Of a DNA stretch of 5,581 bases, positions 1-4,897 are shown piece after piece. The position numbers were made by a program, and so were the translations under genes. The notes under the pieces were generated by a model. It was not told the DNA's origin. It made no database searches and saw nothing but the letters and a program-made list of their open reading frames with translations. The stretch is from NCBI GenBank assembly GCA_003561325.1, contig PWWY01000038.1:1-5581 (forward strand). The letters are read 5' to 3'. This stretch comes from Syntrophomonadaceae bacterium. GTDB lineage: Bacteria; Bacillota; Dethiobacteria; DTU022; UBA8154. Positions within the stretch are counted from its first letter, which is position 1, and every line of letters starts with the position of its first letter.

Positions 1-1
1 A

Positions 2-106
2 CAGGTTGTCAGCGCGGTCCTGGCCCTGGCTGCCCGCTACTGTTGGCCCCTGCTGGACAACGCCTTTTTTCATATGAACTGCGAAAGAGGTGATGGGTAT
101 GGATGA
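2..106 (+). CDS. 3' end of an unidentified upstream gene (partial)
   Basis: The reading frame starting at base 2 is open from the window edge to a TGA at 104-106 and gives 34 residues. Its codons end mostly in G or C, like the genes downstream, while the other two forward frames give compositionally odd peptides; this is why I take it as coding. A hydrophobic stretch (roughly VVSAVLALAARYCWPLL) is followed by a polar tail (HMNCERGDGYG). I do not recognise the family: it could be a last membrane segment or a terminal helix of a soluble enzyme. It overlaps the preferred start of the AtuA-family gene by 8 nt, which implies co-transcription and probably translational coupling, so the operon begins left of this window. 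Only codon usage and position support the call. Confidence 0.4.
   Translation, partial: QVVSAVLALAARYCWPLLDNAFFHMNCERGDGYG
83..90 (+). promoter_or_regulatory. Ribosome binding site that decides the AtuA-family start
   Basis: GAAAGAGG, continuing into TGAT, matches the anti-Shine-Dalgarno sequence well. Three in-frame starts follow: GTG at 90, ATG at 93 and ATG at 99. Only ATG 99 lies at a normal distance (8 nt after GAGG); the other two overlap or touch the site. The protein from ATG 99 also begins as AtuA-family proteins usually do, with a short lead into the I-R-L-L-x-P-T motif. Confidence 0.7.
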
Positions 107-1448
107 GATCAGGCTGCTGGCTCCGACGGCTATCCTGGGATACGGGTTTCCCCTGTCTTCCTTCCAGCGGGGGATGGAAGAAAAGCCCCATCTTATCGGG
201 GTGGATGCCGGGTCCACCGACCCCGGGCCCTATTACCTGGGCAAGGGTAAATCGTTCACGGATCGGGTTTCCGTCAAGAGAGACCTGGAGATAATCATGG
301 AAGCAAGCTCTGCGGCCGGTATTCCCGTGGTGATCGGTTCGGCGGGGGGCAGCGGCGGTCAAGCTCACGTGGACTGGAACCTGGAAATCGTGGAAGAAGT
401 CGCCCGCGAAAAGCGGCTCTCTTTTACCCTGGCCAGGATTGATGCAGAATTCAGCCCGGATTTGGTTTTACAGAAGCTCGCTGCCGGTGATGTGGCTCCC
501 CTGCCCGGAGTGCCTCCCTTGACTGCGGAAGATGTTCTGGGCTCTACCTGCATCGTGGGGCAGATGGGTATTGAGCCCCTGCAGGAAGCCCTGCGGCAAG
601 GGGCTGATCTTGTCGTAGCCGGAAGAGCTTATGACCCTGTTTGCTTTGCAGCCCTACCGATCATCAAAGGTTTCGACCCCGCCCTGGCCCTGCATCTGGG
701 GAAAATCCTGGAGTGTGCGGCCATCGCCTCGACTCCCGGCAGCGGGCGGGACTGCATGTTGGGTATTCTGCGCCGGGATCATTTCCTCATCCGGCCGCTG
801 GATCCTCTACGGCGCTGCACGCCGGAGTCGGTTGCTGCCCACTCCCTCTATGAAAAAGCGGACCCTTTCCACCTGCGCGGGCCGGGCGGCACCCTGGACC
901 TGACGGATACCCGCTACGAGCAGCTGGATGCGCAAACGGTGACAGTTTCAGGAACCCGTTTTCAAGAGTCTCCCTATACGGTCAAGCTGGAAGGAGCCCG
1001 CCGCGTCGGCTTCAGGTCAGTCTGTATTGCAGGGAGCAGGGATCCGGTGATGATCGGGCAGATCCAGGAAATCACGGCCGGTGTCCGGGACAGTGTGGCC
1101 AACAACTTCGAGAAGCTGCAAAAAAACTATTTCTTGCATTTCCATCTCTATGGGCTCCACGGGGTCATGGGAGAACTGGAACCCCTGAACCGGACGCCCC
1201 ACGAGCTGGGGATTATCATCGAATGTGTGGCACCGAGCCAGGAGGAAGCGAACACGATCCTGAGCTTCGCCCGCTCCACGATGCTGCATTACGGTTTTCC
1301 CGGGCGGATCAGCACCGCCGGAAACCTCGCTTTCCCCTATTCTCCTTCCGACTTTGAAGCCGGGGAAGTATTCGAATTTTCCATATATCACCTGCTCAAA
1401 AATATCGATCCCCTGCAGAGTTTTCCCCTTCAAATCAAAAAAGTGTGA
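99..1448 (+). CDS. AtuA-family protein (DUF1446, acyclic terpene utilisation family)
   Basis: This 449-residue soluble protein belongs to the AtuA/DUF1446 family (PF07287), named after a Pseudomonas acyclic terpene utilisation gene. The family's reaction is not established, and the name should not be read as terpene catabolism here. Visible family motifs, numbered from ATG 99, are IRLLAPT (4-10), DAGSTDPGPYYLG (36-48), the glycine-rich GSAGGSGG (80-87), GQMG (154-157), GRAYDP (175-180), HLGKILEC (199-206), FHLRGPGGTLDL (257-268) and a C-terminal GRISTAGNLAFPYSPSD (402-418). The invariant Asp, Gly and Arg residues in these motifs suggest a phosphate- or carboxylate-binding enzyme, which is inference. 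There is no signal peptide or membrane segment. The length fits the shorter AtuA form that lacks the C-terminal extension seen in longer relatives; the DUF4387 gene 9 nt downstream may supply the missing part as a separate subunit. The start is chosen from the ribosome binding site at 83-90; GTG 90 would add three residues. The family call is firm, the function unknown. Confidence 0.9.
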   Translation: MDEIRLLAPTAILGYGFPLSSFQRGMEEKPHLIGVDAGSTDPGPYYLGKGKSFTDRVSVKRDLEIIMEASSAAGIPVVIGSAGGSGGQAHVDWNLEIVEEVAREKRLSFTLARIDAEFSPDLVLQKLAAGDVAPLPGVPPLTAEDVLGSTCIVGQMGIEPLQEALRQGADLVVAGRAYDPVCFAALPIIKGFDPALALHLGKILECAAIASTPGSGRDCMLGILRRDHFLIRPLDPLRRCTPESVAAHSLYEKADPFHLRGPGGTLDLTDTRYEQLDAQTVTVSGTRFQESPYTVKLEGARRVGFRSVCIAGSRDPVMIGQIQEITAGVRDSVANNFEKLQKNYFLHFHLYGLHGVMGELEPLNRTPHELGIIIECVAPSQEEANTILSFARSTMLHYGFPGRISTAGNLAFPYSPSDFEAGEVFEFSIYHLLKNIDPLQSFPLQIKKV

Positions 1449-1457
1449 GGGAAGAGG
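1449..1457 (+). promoter_or_regulatory. Ribosome binding site of the DUF4387 gene
   Basis: The 9-nt gap between the AtuA-family stop (TGA 1446-1448) and the next start consists entirely of purines (GGGAAGAGG), so the intergenic space is itself the ribosome binding site. Two consecutive ATG codons follow, at 1458 and 1461. GAGG abuts the first and lies 3 nt before the second, while the upstream GGGA lies 5 nt before the first. The start is therefore ambiguous by one codon. Confidence 0.6.
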
Positions 1458-1808
1458 ATGATGAAAACAACTACGCGAGCCAAATTGACGGATATTGCCG
1501 GGGTGATCCGCAGCAAGAATGCCGGCCCCTACGAGCTGACCTTTGATATCATCTTTCACAGCGATTATCTTTTTTCCGCGGTCGTCCGCGGGGGGTCCTT
1601 GACAAAAGAACTCTTTGCCCGGCTTTACCGCGTGCCCGAAGAGAAGATCTACGCCGTGATTCCATACCCCCCGGCCAAGGCGATCAAGGTGACCATGGAG
1701 CGCCTCCGCCCCTCCGGCAGCCTGGGAGAGACGGACGTCTACGGGGCCCAGCAGCATGGACCGCTCTTGGAGCTGCTCGTATCCCTGGCCCCCGCGGAAG
1801 AGGTGTAG
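1458..1808 (+). CDS. DUF4387 domain-containing protein
   Basis: This small cytoplasmic protein of 116 residues (115 if ATG 1461 is used) consists almost entirely of one DUF4387 domain (PF14330). Characteristic blocks are RSKNAGP (18-24), the TFDIIF segment (28-33), YPPAKAIK (70-77) and RPSGSLGETDVYGAQQHGPLL (84-104). The last contains the strongly conserved acidic, Gln-Gln and His residues that could form a binding or active site. DUF4387 genes are typically found directly downstream of AtuA/DUF1446 genes, as here, which points to two subunits of one enzyme; that is inference from gene order. No enzymatic activity is established for the family to my knowledge. The stop codon (1806-1808) is 2 nt before the MmgE/PrpD start, so translation is probably coupled. 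Length and motifs are normal, and I see no sign of decay. Confidence 0.9.
   Translation: MMKTTTRAKLTDIAGVIRSKNAGPYELTFDIIFHSDYLFSAVVRGGSLTKELFARLYRVPEEKIYAVIPYPPAKAIKVTMERLRPSGSLGETDVYGAQQHGPLLELLVSLAPAEEV
1796..1803 (+). promoter_or_regulatory. Ribosome binding site of the MmgE/PrpD gene, inside the DUF4387 gene
   Basis: GGAAGAGG lies 7 nt before ATG 1811 and is made from the last sense codons of the DUF4387 gene. This supports ATG 1811 as the start and tight translational coupling across the 2-nt gap. Confidence 0.65.
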
Positions 1809-1810
1809 AG

Positions 1811-3142
1811 ATGCTAACCGCCAGGATGGCAGATTTTATCACCTCCCTGAAATATGAAGATCTTCCCCGGGAAGTGCAGAACATGGCTGTTCTCTGCTGC
1901 CTGGATTGGGCCGGCTCGGCCCTGCGAGGCTCCCTGGAGCCCCCGGCCCGCATGGTTGAAAAGGTGCTTTCCGCAGAAGGAGGAGCTGCTGATTCCACCC
2001 TTGTCGGCTTTCGGAAAAAAGGCCCCTCCCTGGGAGCAGCCCTCTTGAACGGCGTATCCGCGCATACCGTGGAAATGGACGACCTGCACCGGGCTTCTAT
2101 TTTACACCCCGCGGCGCCCATTATTTCTGCCGCCCTGGCAGCGGCGGAAAGACAAGGGGTTTCCGGGAAGGTTTTCTTGGAGGGCGTGGTCGCCGGTTAC
2201 GAAATCGGTATCCGCATCGGAGAGGCCGCTGCTCCGGCCCACTACTATTACTGGCATACCACGGGCACCTGCGGCACCTTCGGCGCTGCAGCGGCGTCAG
2301 CAAAGATCCTGGGGCTCTTCGCGGGACAGGTTGTAGATGCCCTGGGAAGCGCCGGCACCCAGGCGGCAGGGCTCTGGGAGTTCCACAGCGACGGGGCCAT
2401 GAGCAAACACCTGCATGCCGGTAAAGCGGCCTCCAGCGGCCTGCTTTCTTCTTACCTGGCCGCCGAAGGGTTTTCCGCCGCGACCCGGATCCTGGAAGGC
2501 GAAAAAGGTTTCTTCGCAGCCACCGCATCCAGTTACGATACCGAACTGGCCACGGCATCCCTGGGTGAAGAATACAAGATCCTGGAAAACAGCTTTAAGC
2601 TCTATCCATCCTGCCGGCATACTCACGGGGGCGTTGACCTGGCCCTGGAACTCCACAGAGAGGGGGTTGAGCCCCGGGATATCCAGGAGCTCCGCTACAA
2701 AACGTATGCCACTGCCGTGGACCTGGTGGGGAACAGGGCACCGCAGACGCCTTTCCAGGCCCAATTCAGCTTGCCCTACTGCGGGGCGGCAGCGCTGGTT
2801 TTCGGGAAGCTGGGGCTGGAGGAATTCCAGGCTGGCTGCCTGCAGAGCCCGCAAGTCCAAAAGCTCCTGCCGCTTAGCCGGGTGGATCTCTGTGAGCGGG
2901 CCGAAAATGCCTATCCCCGTCACTGGGTTACCGAGCTGGAATGCAGGCTTCGTGACGGTTCGGTCCTGGTCAAGGAGACGGAACATCCCCGGGGCGATCC
3001 GGAGAATCCTGCCTCCTCCGCTGAACTGGAAGAAAAATATCTGGAACTTGCTTCCAGCAATATCTCCCGCCGGGAAGCGGAATCCCTGCTGGGGAAGATA
3101 AAGAACCTGGCAGCATTACCCGGGATACGCGATCTGCTCTAG
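1811..3142 (+). CDS. MmgE/PrpD family protein (2-methylcitrate dehydratase / cis-aconitate decarboxylase superfamily)
   Basis: This 443-residue cytoplasmic protein has the usual length for the MmgE/PrpD superfamily (PF03972), whose known members are 2-methylcitrate dehydratase (PrpD) and cis-aconitate decarboxylase (IRG1/CAD). These enzymes need no metal cofactor and act on hydroxylated or unsaturated di- and tricarboxylates. The large helical N-terminal domain shows LNGVSAHTVEMDDLH (79-93), HP at 99-100, WHTTGTCGTFGAAAA (148-162) and SKHLHAGKAA (198-207). The hinge carries SFKLYPSCRHTHGG (261-274), and the smaller C-terminal domain follows to 443. By my alignment from memory, Asp90/91, His99, His149 and Lys263 match the substrate-site residues of IRG1, whereas Cys268 replaces IRG1 His277. 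That argues against plain cis-aconitate decarboxylation and for a dehydratase or isomerase of this broad family. The start is supported by the site at 1796-1803. The next gene, 34 nt downstream, encodes an ene-acid-type flavoprotein, so a linked dehydration/reduction is plausible. The exact substrate cannot be assigned. Confidence 0.9.
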   Translation: MLTARMADFITSLKYEDLPREVQNMAVLCCLDWAGSALRGSLEPPARMVEKVLSAEGGAADSTLVGFRKKGPSLGAALLNGVSAHTVEMDDLHRASILHPAAPIISAALAAAERQGVSGKVFLEGVVAGYEIGIRIGEAAAPAHYYYWHTTGTCGTFGAAAASAKILGLFAGQVVDALGSAGTQAAGLWEFHSDGAMSKHLHAGKAASSGLLSSYLAAEGFSAATRILEGEKGFFAATASSYDTELATASLGEEYKILENSFKLYPSCRHTHGGVDLALELHREGVEPRDIQELRYKTYATAVDLVGNRAPQTPFQAQFSLPYCGAAALVFGKLGLEEFQAGCLQSPQVQKLLPLSRVDLCERAENAYPRHWVTELECRLRDGSVLVKETEHPRGDPENPASSAELEEKYLELASSNISRREAESLLGKIKNLAALPGIRDLL

Positions 3143-3161
3143 CTGCCGCTTGAAGTGACGT

Positions 3162-3168
3162 GGGGAGG
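3162..3168 (+). promoter_or_regulatory. Ribosome binding site of the flavoprotein gene
   Basis: GGGGAGG lies 8 nt before ATG 3177, the strongest site in the window. It fixes this start and shows that the long N-terminal extension of the flavoprotein is translated. The gene therefore has independent initiation despite the 34-nt gap to the preceding stop. Confidence 0.7.
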
Positions 3169-3176
3169 TCTGCACG

Positions 3177-4778
3177 ATGTACACAGAAGAAATGAGAAGC
3201 CTGATCGAAAAAGTGGCCGAGACGCGTCAGGAGAGGCAGGGGCGCGATTTTCCGCGCATGACCGCTGCGGAGCGGGAGCGGGGCCTGAAAGAGTTTCATC
3301 CGGATTATATCGAAAAAGGATTTGCCACCCTGCATACGGGGAGGAATCGAGGAGAGAGAGTGCCCCGGGAACTGGCCGTCCTGCTGGAGTCGGAAAGCCG
3401 CATCAAAAATATTCCACTGGACCTGGAACAATGGGACCATGATCTCGATGTGCTCATCCTCGGCGGGGGCGGGGCCGGCGCGGCCGCTGCCCTGACGGCT
3501 TCCGAGCAGGGGGCGAAAGTACTCCTGGTGACCAAGCTGCGCTTCGGCGACAGCAATACCGTGATGGCGCAGGGCGGCATCCAGGCGGCCACGCTGCCCC
3601 AGGATTCGCCCACCATCCACTACCTGGATGCGCTGGGCGGCGGCCACTTTACGAACGAGCCCGAAATCGTCTACAACCTGGTTCGTGACGGCCCCGTGGT
3701 AATACAGTGGCTGGAAAGCATGGGGGTCATGTTTGATAAAGACGAGACAGGGACCCTGCTTCCCGTGCACGGTGGGGGTACCTCCAGGAAAAGGATGCAC
3801 GCGGCGCGGGATTACACCGGGGCCGAGATCATGCGTGTTTTGCGGGACGAAGTGCTCAACAGGGGCATTCCCGTGCTCGAATTTTCTCCCGCTGTGGAGC
3901 TGCTCCGGGACGGGGAGGGAAAAATTGCCGGAGCCGTCCTTTTTAACCTGGAGACGGAGGAGTACTCCGTGGCCCGGGCCAAAACGGTTATCCTGGCCAT
4001 GGGAGGTTCGGGGCGGCTTCATTACCAGGGGTTTCCGACCACAAACCATTATGGAGCCACTGGCGACGCCCTGGTTCTCGCCTACCGGGCCGGGGCCGGG
4101 TTACGCTTCATGGATACTATCCAGTACCACCCCACAGGGGCTGCCTATCCCCCGCAGATCCTGGGCCTGCTCGTGACGGAAAAGCTGCGCAGTATGGGAG
4201 CCACCCCGCTAAATATCCAGGGAGAAATGTTCGTGCACCACCTGGAAACGAGGGATGTAGAGTCGGCGGCCTTCATCAGGGAATGCCGCGAGAGAAACCT
4301 GGGCATCAAGACGCCTACCGGCATGGTAGGGATATGGCTGGATACACCTCTCGTGGAAATCCTGCACGGCGCAGGGACCCTGGAAAAGAGCTTTCCCGCC
4401 ATGCTGCGCCAGTTCGGGCGCTTCGAGATCGATATTCGTCGGGATCCCATCCTGATCTACCCGACCCTGCATTATCAAAACGGGGGCATCAAAATCGATG
4501 CCGGGGCGCGCACGGAACTGGAGAATCTCTTTGCCGCAGGCGAGAACACCGGCGGGGTGCACGGCCGCAACCGCCTGGCCGGCAATTCGCTTCTCGATAT
4601 CATCGTTTTCGGGCGCCGGGCCGGGCTCAACGCCGCCCGGCGCTCCCGGGATGTCGTCCTCAAAAAATTAACCCTGGAACATGTCCAGGATTACGAGGGG
4701 CAACTGCAGGAGGCGGGGATCGATCCACAAGGTCGCACAGCCCCCCTGCTGCTGCCGACATACACGCACCGCTCCTGA
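3177..4778 (+). CDS. FAD-binding fumarate reductase/succinate dehydrogenase-type flavoprotein
   Basis: This 533-residue soluble flavoprotein belongs to the FrdA/SdhA/NadB superfamily (COG1053), which interconverts saturated and alpha,beta-unsaturated carboxylates. Residues 1-88 form a charged extension before the FAD domain. The dinucleotide motif DVLILGGGGAGAAAAL is at 91-106. At the usual covalent flavin site the sequence is SNTVMAQGG (126-134): Asn127 replaces the FrdA histidine, so FAD should be non-covalent, as in L-aspartate oxidase. The capping domain follows. Catalytic-site residues are kept: His318 in HPTG, Arg338 in TEKLR (equivalent to the FrdA proton-donor Arg287), His432 in LHYQNGG and Arg466 in GRNRLAGNS; Glu455 in AAGE contacts FAD in the family. 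Only about 50 residues follow the FAD domain, so the helical C-terminal domain of SdhA and NadB is essentially absent. No signal peptide, heme motif or iron-sulfur cysteine cluster is seen, and no iron-sulfur or membrane partner is in the window. The MmgE/PrpD gene just upstream suggests an unsaturated di- or tricarboxylate as substrate. L-aspartate oxidase or tricarballylate dehydrogenase-like activity are alternatives. Confidence 0.88.
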   Translation: MYTEEMRSLIEKVAETRQERQGRDFPRMTAAERERGLKEFHPDYIEKGFATLHTGRNRGERVPRELAVLLESESRIKNIPLDLEQWDHDLDVLILGGGGAGAAAALTASEQGAKVLLVTKLRFGDSNTVMAQGGIQAATLPQDSPTIHYLDALGGGHFTNEPEIVYNLVRDGPVVIQWLESMGVMFDKDETGTLLPVHGGGTSRKRMHAARDYTGAEIMRVLRDEVLNRGIPVLEFSPAVELLRDGEGKIAGAVLFNLETEEYSVARAKTVILAMGGSGRLHYQGFPTTNHYGATGDALVLAYRAGAGLRFMDTIQYHPTGAAYPPQILGLLVTEKLRSMGATPLNIQGEMFVHHLETRDVESAAFIRECRERNLGIKTPTGMVGIWLDTPLVEILHGAGTLEKSFPAMLRQFGRFEIDIRRDPILIYPTLHYQNGGIKIDAGARTELENLFAAGENTGGVHGRNRLAGNSLLDIIVFGRRAGLNAARRSRDVVLKKLTLEHVQDYEGQLQEAGIDPQGRTAPLLLPTYTHRS

Positions 4779-4897
4779 GAGAAGAACATGTTAAAGCTGG
4801 GGAAAGAAGTCACGAAGAAGAACTCTGCGCGAACCAGTCTTTTCCCCGGCCACAGTCCCGGGAGAGGATCGTGTAAGGGGATTGGCGAAAGTTTTTG
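4779..4897. other. Convergent intergenic gap, no gene or clear terminator
   Basis: This 119-nt stretch lies between the flavoprotein stop and the stop of the convergent SerA-type frame. The only inverted repeat I see is CCCGG/CCGGG around 4843-4861, with an 8-nt loop and no T-run after it on either strand, so it does not qualify as an intrinsic terminator. A short T-run at 4892-4896 has no hairpin before it. Short frames that cross this gap are not supported by family resemblance or good initiation signals. Confidence 0.5.

Noticed and set aside
99..1448. Assigning the operon to acyclic terpene (citronellol/geraniol) degradation from the AtuA name
   Set aside because: No geranyl-CoA carboxylase, acyl-CoA dehydrogenase or hydratase genes of that pathway are present, and the family is much broader than the pathway it is named for.
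1017..1757. Antisense open frame of 246 codons opposite AtuA and DUF4387
   Set aside because: No recognisable domain; it spans the junction of two conserved + strand genes and has no operon logic.
2297..2986. Antisense open frame of 229 codons, and a 228-codon + strand frame at 2415-3101, inside the MmgE/PrpD gene
   Set aside because: Both overlap a clear MmgE/PrpD protein; their translations are biased in composition (Pro, Arg, Trp, Ser) and carry no motifs.
3462..3488. G-rich tract that could form a G-quadruplex at the start of the FAD domain
   Set aside because: The G-runs are fully explained by glycine and alanine codons of the GGGGAGAAAA dinucleotide-binding motif in a GC-rich genome.
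2970..4049. Antisense open frame of 359 codons on the - strand opposite the MmgE/PrpD end and the flavoprotein
   Set aside because: It lies fully opposite two well-supported genes, has a low-complexity Pro/Gly/His/Arg-rich translation with no family motif, and is explained by high GC content at third codon positions.
3177..4778. Annotating the flavoprotein as L-aspartate oxidase (NadB)
   Set aside because: The non-covalent FAD motif is NadB-like, but the N-terminal extension, the missing C-terminal domain and the absence of nadA/nadC neighbours do not fit.
4843..4861. CCCGG/CCGGG inverted repeat as an intrinsic terminator
   Set aside because: The stem is only 5 bp and no T-run follows on either strand.
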